A stretch of DNA of 64,000 nucleotides from an uncultured Sutterella sp. (GTDB lineage: Bacteria > Pseudomonadota > Gammaproteobacteria > Burkholderiales > Burkholderiaceae_F). The position numbers and the translations under genes were made by a program. The DNA is taken from positions 20,037 to 84,036 of the forward strand of contig CAJKAP010000011.1 of the NCBI GenBank assembly GCA_905197905.1. The letters run 5' to 3'. Of this stretch, positions 57,491-64,000 are shown piece by piece. Each line of letters begins with the position of its first letter. The first letter of the stretch is position 1. A model generated the notes under the pieces. That model was not told the DNA's origin, ran no database searches, and saw only the letters and a list, made by a program, of their open reading frames with translations.

Positions 57491-57532
57491 TGATGCAAAA
57501 AGTTTATCGAGTTTTGATAATCGATTGCATCA
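57491..57532. promoter_or_regulatory. Inverted repeat in the AbrB-gene promoter region
   Basis: TGATGCAA (57491-57498) and TTGCATCA (57525-57532) are perfect inverted half-sites 34 bp centre to centre, just upstream of the AbrB-family gene. A self-binding operator is plausible because AbrB/MazE-type proteins often autoregulate. Confidence 0.45.
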
Positions 57533-57555
57533 TGCTACTAACAGGAGAAAGTGTT

Positions 57556-57849
57556 ATGTCGCACCGTTTAACAATCAAGGGTCAAGTTACCATTCCTAAG
57601 GAAATCCGTGATCTTTTGGGCTTGCAAGAAGGCAACTCTAGCGTGGAATTTATCGTCGGTGACGATGGTCGCGTCACGGTTCGTAAGGCTAGCGCCGAAA
57701 CTGAAAAGGCTCGTCATCCTTCCGCTACCTTGAAGACCCGTCGTGCTGTGTCTGTGTCGGCACCGCGTATTGTTCGTCACGTTGACAGTGTTATCCCGAC
57801 GCGTCGCCCCACTGGTGGTGTTTTGGCTCTCTTGGCCGGAGGCTTCTAA
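57556..57849 (+). CDS. AbrB/SpoVT-type (MazE-fold) DNA-binding protein
   Basis: 97 residues. The N-terminal swapped-hairpin domain MSHRLTIKGQVTIPKEIRDLLGL is unmistakable; the C-terminal 50 residues are basic and low in recognisable structure. Such proteins are usually antitoxins or regulators. No PIN or MazF-type toxin follows; the next frame is a Met/Cys-rich small ORF 2 bp after the stop. AGGAG lies 8 nt before ATG 57556. Confidence 0.88.
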   Translation: MSHRLTIKGQVTIPKEIRDLLGLQEGNSSVEFIVGDDGRVTVRKASAETEKARHPSATLKTRRAVSVSAPRIVRHVDSVIPTRRPTGGVLALLAGGF

Positions 57850-57851
57850 CC

Positions 57852-57995
57852 ATGTTGGTTGTGTGTTATGAAAACCGCTACGCTCGAATGTGTAGCTCGA
57901 TGGCAAAGCAGACGATGAGTCGAATGCGAATGTGTTGTTGTTCGTGTATGAACGCTCGAATGTGTTCGATGGCGAATAAGAAAACGGCGAACTGA
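57852..57995 (+). CDS. Met/Cys-rich small ORF (47 residues) coupled to the AbrB gene
   Basis: ATG begins 2 bp after the AbrB-family stop and the frame ends inside the terminator stem. The product has nine Met and seven Cys in 47 residues, with repeats ARMCSSM, RMRMCCCSCM and ARMCSM that come from direct DNA repeats of CGAATGTGT. No family recognised. It could be a metal-binding peptide translated by coupling, or a chance frame over repeats; it has no ribosome-binding site of its own. Confidence 0.35.
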   Translation: MLVVCYENRYARMCSSMAKQTMSRMRMCCCSCMNARMCSMANKKTAN

Positions 57996-58020
57996 GTTAA
58001 TCAGAATTCGCCGTTTTTTT
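57982..58020 (+). terminator. Intrinsic terminator after the AbrB gene
   Basis: Stem AAACGGCGAA / TTCGCCGTTT extended by CTGA/TCAG, followed by T7. Confidence 0.9.
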
Positions 58021-58376
58021 ATGCGTCTTTAGCATGCGAGAAATTCTCTTTGGTTTTTCTATTGGTATCAGGGTTTACGATAATACTTTTTCCAGACTAA
58101 TACCTCACCGCCCATCATTACGCCTTTTAGAGCAATAGTATCTTTTTCAAAAGTATTTGTTTTGATCAGACCATTCCTCTCTTCCTTCTCTCAGAAGACA
58201 TTCCCATCAAGCTCATTTTTATTTGTCTCTTTTTGAGAATACTAATAGCGCGAAGCTCTTCTCAAGCAAAATTTCACCTTGCAAAATGGGTTTCAACGAA
58301 GAGAGAAGCACTTTTCTCACGACTTCCTCTTTACCTCTCTAAACCCTGTAAAACTTTTTGAAAAAGGATTGATCTC
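58021..58376 (+). promoter_or_regulatory. AT-rich upstream region of the lyase gene
   Basis: 356 bp with no gene, notably pyrimidine-rich on the plus strand (58140-58350). It should hold the promoter of the lyase-transporter operon; no clear -35/-10 pair or regulator palindrome was found. AAGGA lies 8 nt before the lyase ATG. Confidence 0.4.
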
Positions 58377-59735
58377 ATGTCCAGCACCGTTTTTGACAGC
58401 ATTCTCTATCGCGATTCTTTTGGTACGCCCGAAATGCGTTACGTATTTGACGATAAGCATTTGATTGACTGTTACATCCAAACCGAAATCGCTTTGGCGA
58501 AGGCTGAAGCCAAAGTGGGTGTGATCCCTGCCGAAGCGGCTGAAAAGATTGCCGCTCGTTGCGATGTGAAAACGCTCGACTTTGAACGCTTCCGTCATGA
58601 AACGGAAATCGTGGGTTACCCGATTCTCCCGCTCGTTCACCAGTTAAACGAACAGTGTGGTGACGCTGGTGGTTTCGTGCACTGGGGTGCAACGACGCAA
58701 GACATCATGGATACGGCCAATGTCCTCCAGATCCGCAAAGCACTCGAATTGATTGATGTCGATTTGAAGAAACTCTGCAAGACTCTTGCCAAGCTTTCTA
58801 AGGACTATCGTGATACGCCGATGGCAGGTCGCACACACTTGCAGCAAGCGCTTCCTTGCACTTTTGGCTATAAGGTTTCGATCTGGTTGGCCCAGTGCTT
58901 GCGTCACGTTGAACGCTTGAAGGAATTGCGCCCTCGCGTTTTAGTCGGTGAATTCGGCGGTGCTGCTGGTACGCTTGCTTCCTTGCATGGCAAGGGCTTG
59001 GCAGTGCAAGCTGAAATGATGAAAGAGTTAGGTTTAGGTGTGCCTGATTCCTCTTGGCACGTGGCTCGCGATGGTTTCGCTGAAGCCGTGAATTTCCTCA
59101 CCTTAGTGACGGGTACCCTTGGCAAGATCGCTTATGACGTCATGTTGATGAGCATGAATGAAGTGGGCGAAGTTTTGGAACCCTTTGTGAAAGGTCGTGG
59201 CGCATCCTCGACGATGCCGCAAAAACGTAATGCGATTAGTTCTGAATTGATGCTTGCTTCCGCTAAAGGCGTTCGTCAAGCCGCGGGTTTGATGGTTGAC
59301 GCGCAGATTCAGGACTTGGAACGTGCGACTGGCCCCTGGCACGCTGAATGGATTGCGATTCCTGAAGCGTTTATGCTCACCGCTGGTGCCTTAAAGCAGG
59401 CTAACTTCCTTTTGGGTGGACTGGAAGTTTACCCCGATCGTATGCGTCAAAACCTCGCTTTGACGAAGGGTACGATTGTGGCTGAAGCCGTGATGATGGG
59501 TTTGGCTGAGTTCATTGGCCGCCAGGATGCCCACGACGTGGTTTATGACGCTTGCCGTGTGGTCAATACCAAGGGCGGTACGTTAGCTGAAGTCTTGAAG
59601 GGTATGCCCGAAGTGGCAACGCGTATTGACCCGCAGCACATCGAGTCGCTCTGCGACCCGGCCAACTACATTGGTCAGTGTGGCGAAATGGTGGATCGTG
59701 TGTTGGCTAAGTTCGCTGCCGCAGATCTCGACTAA
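58377..59735 (+). CDS. Fumarase/aspartase-superfamily lyase (adenylosuccinate lyase / carboxymuconate cycloisomerase type)
   Basis: 452 residues. The superfamily signature SSTMPQKRN (277-285) with its catalytic Ser, the GRTHLQQALP motif (H154) and VHWGATTQD (101-109) are intact. WHAEW and the HWGATTQD form are closer to 3-carboxy-cis,cis-muconate cycloisomerases than to the E. coli PurB type, although His154 is lyase-like. The gene lies 30 bp before a DASS anion transporter and near a GntR regulator, so a catabolic role on an imported di- or tricarboxylate is more likely than purine synthesis. The substrate is not known. Confidence 0.85.
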   Translation: MSSTVFDSILYRDSFGTPEMRYVFDDKHLIDCYIQTEIALAKAEAKVGVIPAEAAEKIAARCDVKTLDFERFRHETEIVGYPILPLVHQLNEQCGDAGGFVHWGATTQDIMDTANVLQIRKALELIDVDLKKLCKTLAKLSKDYRDTPMAGRTHLQQALPCTFGYKVSIWLAQCLRHVERLKELRPRVLVGEFGGAAGTLASLHGKGLAVQAEMMKELGLGVPDSSWHVARDGFAEAVNFLTLVTGTLGKIAYDVMLMSMNEVGEVLEPFVKGRGASSTMPQKRNAISSELMLASAKGVRQAAGLMVDAQIQDLERATGPWHAEWIAIPEAFMLTAGALKQANFLLGGLEVYPDRMRQNLALTKGTIVAEAVMMGLAEFIGRQDAHDVVYDACRVVNTKGGTLAEVLKGMPEVATRIDPQHIESLCDPANYIGQCGEMVDRVLAKFAAADLD

Positions 59736-59765
59736 CTTTTAAACACTACAGTGAGGCACCCCACC

Positions 59766-61169
59766 ATGTCCAAGTCTCTTATCCGCTGGATGGTACCGCT
59801 CGCTGTATTGGGTTGCCTTTGGGGGATCCCAACCCCCGAAGGCCTCAGTGCACAAGCCTGGCACATCTTCGCCATTTTCGTTGCCACGATCGTTGGTATT
59901 TTGTCTTCGCCAATCTCTTCTGGCGCTCTGATGTGGATCGCTCTTGCCGTTGCCACGTTGACGCAAACGCTCACTGTGAAAGAAGCATTGAGTGGTTTTG
60001 CCTCAGGCACGGTTTGGATGATCTTCTCGGCCTATGTGCTTTCGTTAGGGTTCGTGCAGTCGGGGCTTGGTCGCCGTATCGCCTTTAAGATGCTTTCGCT
60101 CTTTGGAGGTTCGTCTTTGGGGATTGCTTACGCGCTTTCGCTCGCAGACCTCGTGATGGCTCCGGCCATGCCAAGCGTGACCGCTCGCTCGGGTGGGATT
60201 GTTCTTCCTGTGGCTAAGTCCATCAACGCGGTGATGGGAAGTCAGCCTGGCGAAACGGGCAAGAAGATCGGTGACTACTTGATCATGACTTGCTTCCAGA
60301 TTACGCCAATTACTGGGGCACTCTTCTTAACGGGTATGGCCGCCAACCCATTGGCAGCTAAGCTCGCACACGATGCTTTAGGCGTAGAACTCACCTGGGG
60401 CGGTTGGTTCTGGGCAGCTTTGGTCCCTGCTGGGCTCTGCTTTGTGCTCTTGCCACTCGTGACGCAGTTCCTCTTGAAGCCTACGTTCCGCAAAACGCCA
60501 GAAGCGAAAACAATGGGGCGCGAAGAGCTTGCCAAGATGGGTCCAATGTCTCGTACGGAAAAGCTAGTTGGCACTGGCTTCTTGCTCGCGTTGATTGGTT
60601 GGGGAACGAGTCTTTTAACGGGAATAGATGCAACCACGGTGGGTTTAGGCCTTATCGCCTTCCTCTTTGCGACGGGCGCAGTCCAGTGGAAAGATGTGTT
60701 GGCTGATAAAGCAGCTTGGGATACGGCAATCTGGTTTGGCGCCATTATTTCCTTGGCTGGTGGTTTGACGAAGTTTGGCTTTGTGAAGTGGCTCTCTGCG
60801 CTCTTTGCTGGTGCACTGGCTCACTACGATGCGATGACCGCGTTTGTGGTGTTGGGCTTAGGCTACATCTATCTGCACTACTTGTTCGCTACGGCATCTG
60901 GTCACGTTGCTGCGCTTTATGTGCCGTTTGCCGCTGTGGCGATTGGTGCAGGGGCTCCTCCGATGATGGTGGCTGCTTGCTTTGCAATCTTCAGCAACTT
61001 GATGTGGGGCATCACGGAGTACGCTGGCGGTCCTGGCCCGATCTACTTTGGTCAAGGTTACTTCGATCGAGTGCGCTTCTATAAAATCAACGCCGTCATT
61101 GTGACGATTAACGTGATCGTTGTGATGGTGAGCGGTATGGCTTGGTGGAAGTTGATTGGTCTCTACTAA
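59766..61169 (+). CDS. Divalent anion:sodium symporter (DASS/CitT-type) family transporter
   Basis: 467-residue inner-membrane protein with about 12 hydrophobic segments. TGALFLTGMAANPLAAKLAH is the signature found in CitT/TtdT-like dicarboxylate and tricarboxylate carriers, and a second half-repeat near residues 350-410 ends in NLMWGITEYAGGPGPIYFGQG. It probably imports a C4 or C6 carboxylate processed by the lyase upstream. ATG 59766 has GAGG 9 nt upstream; a GTG five codons earlier is possible. Confidence 0.92.
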   Translation: MSKSLIRWMVPLAVLGCLWGIPTPEGLSAQAWHIFAIFVATIVGILSSPISSGALMWIALAVATLTQTLTVKEALSGFASGTVWMIFSAYVLSLGFVQSGLGRRIAFKMLSLFGGSSLGIAYALSLADLVMAPAMPSVTARSGGIVLPVAKSINAVMGSQPGETGKKIGDYLIMTCFQITPITGALFLTGMAANPLAAKLAHDALGVELTWGGWFWAALVPAGLCFVLLPLVTQFLLKPTFRKTPEAKTMGREELAKMGPMSRTEKLVGTGFLLALIGWGTSLLTGIDATTVGLGLIAFLFATGAVQWKDVLADKAAWDTAIWFGAIISLAGGLTKFGFVKWLSALFAGALAHYDAMTAFVVLGLGYIYLHYLFATASGHVAALYVPFAAVAIGAGAPPMMVAACFAIFSNLMWGITEYAGGPGPIYFGQGYFDRVRFYKINAVIVTINVIVVMVSGMAWWKLIGLY

Positions 61170-61197
61170 GAATCGCCTTCTTCCCAAATGAGGACAA

Positions 61198-61246
61198 ACA
61201 CTGGGTGGTCTGAGAGATAAGCTCTTTGCCACCCAGTGTGTTTTTA
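61198..61246 (+). terminator. Intrinsic terminator after the DASS transporter
   Basis: 11-bp stem ACACTGGGTGG / CCACCCAGTGT with a 20-nt loop, followed by GTTTTT. Confidence 0.9.
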
Positions 61247-61309
61247 GACGAGTGCAGATTAAAATAGGCATAGCACGTCACTTCTTATTCTCTTCTCGCG
61301 AGGTCTGTC

Positions 61310-62053
61310 ATGTCCAACACTGCGAACACGCTTTCCAATCATGTTGCGGAATTGCTCGCTCGTCGCATTAGTGACGGCAATTGGCCCGTGGGGCAACAAA
61401 TTCCTCCCGAGGTGGAGCTCTCATTAATCTATAAATGCTCTCGAACAACGATTCGTCGTGCGCTCAATAAGTTAGAAAAAGCTGGGATGATTTCTCGCCG
61501 TCCTAAGATCGGAACGGTGGTGATCTCAAAGGGACCAGGGGTGAGTTTTTCCTATTCGCTCTCTAATTTTGACGATATCAATCAGTTAGGGCAAAGTCAT
61601 CGCCGCCAAATTCTTGAGGTAGAGCCTTTTGTGGCAGATCGTCTCTTTGCGTCCACTTTCTCGGTCTCGGAAGGTAGTGAATTTTTGCGCTTCTCAGACG
61701 TGCGCCTCGGGATGGGAAAAAACGACCCACCCATCGTCTTCACCTATGTATATGTTCCATCGATTTATCACGGGGTTGTGGAAAAAGCGAAGCGAGAACC
61801 CACGCGTTTAATGGTTTTGCTGCTGGAAGAACTCACTGGGAAGGTTTTGCAAGAAGTCGAGCAACATATCTACGCGGCACCCATGCCAGAAGCCATCGCT
61901 AAGCACCTAAATACGCCAGCAGGCGCGCCTGCGTTACGGATTATTCGACACTATCGTGAGAAAGGGGGAACACGCTTGATGTTGAGTGAAAGTTGGCATC
62001 CAGGAAACCGTTATGGCTTTCACATTACGATTAGCCGACAAGAAGCGATTTGA
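61310..62053 (+). CDS. GntR-family regulator, HutC subfamily with UTRA domain
   Basis: 247-residue transcription factor: winged-helix GntR domain (about 5-75, IPPEVELSLIYKCSRTTIRRAL) and C-terminal UTRA ligand-binding domain (about 90-240). HutC-type regulators usually repress neighbouring catabolic genes and respond to a pathway metabolite, so the lyase and DASS transporter upstream are likely targets. GAGG lies 7 nt before the ATG. Confidence 0.92.
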   Translation: MSNTANTLSNHVAELLARRISDGNWPVGQQIPPEVELSLIYKCSRTTIRRALNKLEKAGMISRRPKIGTVVISKGPGVSFSYSLSNFDDINQLGQSHRRQILEVEPFVADRLFASTFSVSEGSEFLRFSDVRLGMGKNDPPIVFTYVYVPSIYHGVVEKAKREPTRLMVLLLEELTGKVLQEVEQHIYAAPMPEAIAKHLNTPAGAPALRIIRHYREKGGTRLMLSESWHPGNRYGFHITISRQEAI

Positions 62054-62068
62054 GAGAAAAAGAGATGA

Positions 62069-62144
62069 TGGCGTCCCTAATGGGATTCGAACCCGTGTTC
62101 ACAGCGTGAGGGGCTGTTGTCCTAGGCCTCTAGACGATAGGGAC
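62069..62144 (-). tRNA. tRNA-Glu(CTC), atypical
   Basis: 76 nt with CCA encoded; acceptor GTCCCTA / TAGGGAC, discriminator G, D arm GTCTAGAGGCC as in bacterial tRNA-Glu. The anticodon stem ACAGC/GCTGT encloses CCCTCAC, which gives anticodon CTC and a C at position 33 where U is nearly universal. The T stem (ACGGG/CCCAT) has a C-A mismatch. It may be a specialised, poorly used or decaying isoacceptor. It lies immediately downstream of gltX. Confidence 0.88.
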
Positions 62145-62179
62145 GTTCAAGAAGAGAGAAGTCTATTCTACGCCTATTT

Positions 62180-62227
62180 TTCCAAAAGAAACGCGCCACA
62201 TTTGCGTTTAGGCAAAAGGGCGCGTTT
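62180..62227 (-). terminator. Intrinsic terminator of gltX
   Basis: 9-bp stem AAACGCGCC / GGCGCGTTT with a 21-nt loop that can itself pair, followed by CTTTTGG on the minus strand. Confidence 0.7.
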
Positions 62228-62247
62228 TTAATGAGCTTTTTTAGCGA

Positions 62248-63642
62248 TTAGGCAAGTGCTTTAGCGATACGCTTCAAGACTTCTTCCTTACCGATCAAGC
62301 AAAGCGTCATGTCGATCTGCGGGGTGCGTTCAGCAGCACAGACACAGACACGCAACGGATTCGCCAAGACCTTCATCGGAATGCCCTGAGCTTCCATCAC
62401 GGCCTGGATGCAGCCGTAGACGTTTTCAGCCGTCATATCGGTCACTGCATTCAACTTTTCAGCAAAGAGAGCCAAGGCTTCACGACCACCGTCAGCCAAG
62501 ACGGTAGCGGCTTCTTCCTGGTTGATCTGAGGTTCAACATAGAAGAAGAGAGCAGCGTCGGCCAACTTTTCAAGCGTTGCGGAACGACCCTTCAAAAGGC
62601 CAGCAACTTTGGCGAGGCAAGGACCATTTTCGACATTGCCACCACGGGCTTCGATACGCGGCTTCACCAACGTGGCTAAGCGTTCATCATCGGCTTCTTT
62701 CATGTACTGCTGGTTGAGCCAATCAAGTTTCTTCCAGTCAATACGAGCAGCCGAGCGCGAGCAGTCAGCCAATTCAAAAATCTTGGCCAATTCATCGCGG
62801 GAGAATTTTTCCATGTTGCCGTGACCCCAGCCCAAACGAGCGAGGTAGTTGAAGATGGCTTCAGGCAAATAACCCTGGCGATCGTATTCCATCACGGAAA
62901 CCGTGCCGTGACGCTTACTCAACTTCTGGCCGTCTGGACCATTGATGAGCGGCAAGTGTGCAAAGACAGGCACTTCAGCGCCCAGGGCACGGTACATGTT
63001 GATCTGGCGCGGGGTGTTATTGATGTGGTCAGCGCCACGAATGACGTGACTCACTTCCATATCCCAGTCATCGACCACCACAGCAAAGTTGTAGGTCGGG
63101 ATGCCGTTACGCATGATGATCAAGTCATCCAATTCGCTGTTGCTCACCGTGATGGGACCATACACAGCGTCGTCCCACGTCACAGCGCCTTCGTCCGGGT
63201 TACGGAAACGAATCACCGGCGTGACACCTTCAGGGATGGGCTTACCGACGGCGTTTTCAGGACGCCAGCGACCGTCGTAGCGGGGCTTCAAGCCTAAGCG
63301 CTTTTGTTCTTCGCGCATTTCATCGAGTTCTTCAGGCGTGGCGTAGCAGTAGTAAGCGGTGCCATCCTTCAACATCTTGTCGACCACTTCCTTGTAGCGA
63401 TCAAGGCGGTCCATCTGATAGATAGGACCTTCATCGTAGTCGAGGTTGAGCCACTTCATACCGTCGAGAATGACCTGCACAGCCTCTTGGGTGGAGCGAA
63501 CTTGGTCAGTATCTTCGATACGAAGTAAGAACTTACCACCAAAATGGCGGGCCACTGCCCAGCAGTAAATTGCCGTACGAGCAGTACCGAGGTGCATCAT
63601 CCCCGTGGGGCTTGGTGCAATGCGGGTGCGAATCGTTTTCAT
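62248..63642 (-). CDS. gltX: Glutamyl-tRNA synthetase
   Basis: Class I synthetase charging tRNA-Glu. 464 residues, family length. The HIGH-type motif is PSPTGMMHLGTART (11-23) and the KMSKS-type motif is LSKRHG (about 240). ATG 63642 fits the conserved N-terminus MKTIRTRIAPSPTG; the frame extends 20 codons upstream with no family similarity. The ribosome-binding site is weak. Confidence 0.97.
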   Translation of the reverse strand: MKTIRTRIAPSPTGMMHLGTARTAIYCWAVARHFGGKFLLRIEDTDQVRSTQEAVQVILDGMKWLNLDYDEGPIYQMDRLDRYKEVVDKMLKDGTAYYCYATPEELDEMREEQKRLGLKPRYDGRWRPENAVGKPIPEGVTPVIRFRNPDEGAVTWDDAVYGPITVSNSELDDLIIMRNGIPTYNFAVVVDDWDMEVSHVIRGADHINNTPRQINMYRALGAEVPVFAHLPLINGPDGQKLSKRHGTVSVMEYDRQGYLPEAIFNYLARLGWGHGNMEKFSRDELAKIFELADCSRSAARIDWKKLDWLNQQYMKEADDERLATLVKPRIEARGGNVENGPCLAKVAGLLKGRSATLEKLADAALFFYVEPQINQEEAATVLADGGREALALFAEKLNAVTDMTAENVYGCIQAVMEAQGIPMKVLANPLRVCVCAAERTPQIDMTLCLIGKEEVLKRIAKALA

Positions 63643-64000
63643 AAATACAGTTTGAGGACAAGCGGTCTGAGAGACGCCGATTGTCCGGCTCCTTAAGAAC
63701 AAGAATAGTGTGCTAGTGCGACAACGCTCGCGCTCTGACGGGTGAAGGTCAGCGTGTAAGGGGCGTAGGGGTCAGCAACCAACACAAAAACAAAAAAATC
63801 TGTCGCCTTAGCGCCTAAAGTTTGGCGCAAGGTCGTGCCCTGTAAAGAGGAATTCTTTGGACACGAAAACACCTATTTTAGCGCGGTACGCTAAAAGATG
63901 AGGCGAATTTTCAAATTCGCCTTGAAAAAAGAAGGCTCGGTTAGCCACGGCGAACGCACGGCATCTTCTGCAGGCCACTCTCCTAGGATTCACTAATCAC
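63643..64000. other. Right-edge non-coding region with two tandem hairpins
   Basis: 358 bp with the gltX promoter and no recognisable gene. Two perfect hairpins lie side by side: TTTTAGCG / CGCTAAAA (63876-63896) and AGGCGAATTT / AAATTCGCCT (63901-63922). The second has a short T run on the minus strand and might end a gene entering from beyond the window. Confidence 0.45.

Overview
The window reads as a chromosomal segment of a Burkholderiales betaproteobacterium, most likely a gut-type member of the Sutterellaceae (inference). The grounds are betaproteobacterial neighbourhoods (lspA-ileS-ribF with coaBC-dut, purN-rsmB, xseA-sodB, rpsU-yqeY-dnaG-rpoD, rpmB-rpmG), a lysine/alanine-rich N-terminus on RpoD, and large AidA-type autotransporters. 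No transposase, integrase, phage gene, rRNA or CRISPR array was seen.

Layout. 1-9 kb: lipid A / KDO genes (kdsB, ycaR, lpxK) and an eptA-type lipid A phosphoethanolamine transferase, interrupted by three diverged paralogues carrying viroplasmin-like and RNase H-like domains. 9.1-9.6 kb: a non-coding region packed with DnaA-box sequences between divergent lpxK and xseA, a candidate replication origin. 9.8-16.7 kb: xseA, sodB, clpS, an enlarged clpA and a DUF2199 gene, all on the plus strand. 16.7-25 kb: a minus-strand housekeeping block (dut, coaBC, Kef-type antiporter, lspA, ileS, ribF). 25.3-27.5 kb: purN and rsmB. 28-38.4 kb: three tandem type Va autotransporters with related C-terminal halves; the third is interrupted at a run of seven G, which looks like a phase-variable OFF state. 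38.6-42.2 kb: rpmG/rpmB, ispH, a YbaK-type deacylase and tsaD. 42.5-55.4 kb: an extended macromolecular-synthesis region (rpsU, yqeY, dnaG), an intervening three-gene ABC importer of the SsuA/TauA type, then two successive rpoD-type sigma genes, the first with a histone-H1-like extension of about 445 residues. 55.6-64 kb: a CAT-anticodon tRNA, an RhlE-type helicase, a probable structured small RNA, an AbrB-type regulator followed by a Met/Cys-rich small ORF, a lyase-DASS transporter-GntR module, an atypical tRNA-Glu(CTC) and gltX.

How the parts fit. Most genes serve envelope biogenesis, translation, replication, transcription and proteolysis. The accessory character lies in the RNase H-like trio, the autotransporter array (surface variation), the second sigma factor, the ABC importer and the lyase/transporter module. 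Many starts were moved downstream of the longest open frame to the ATG with a ribosome-binding site or matching family length.
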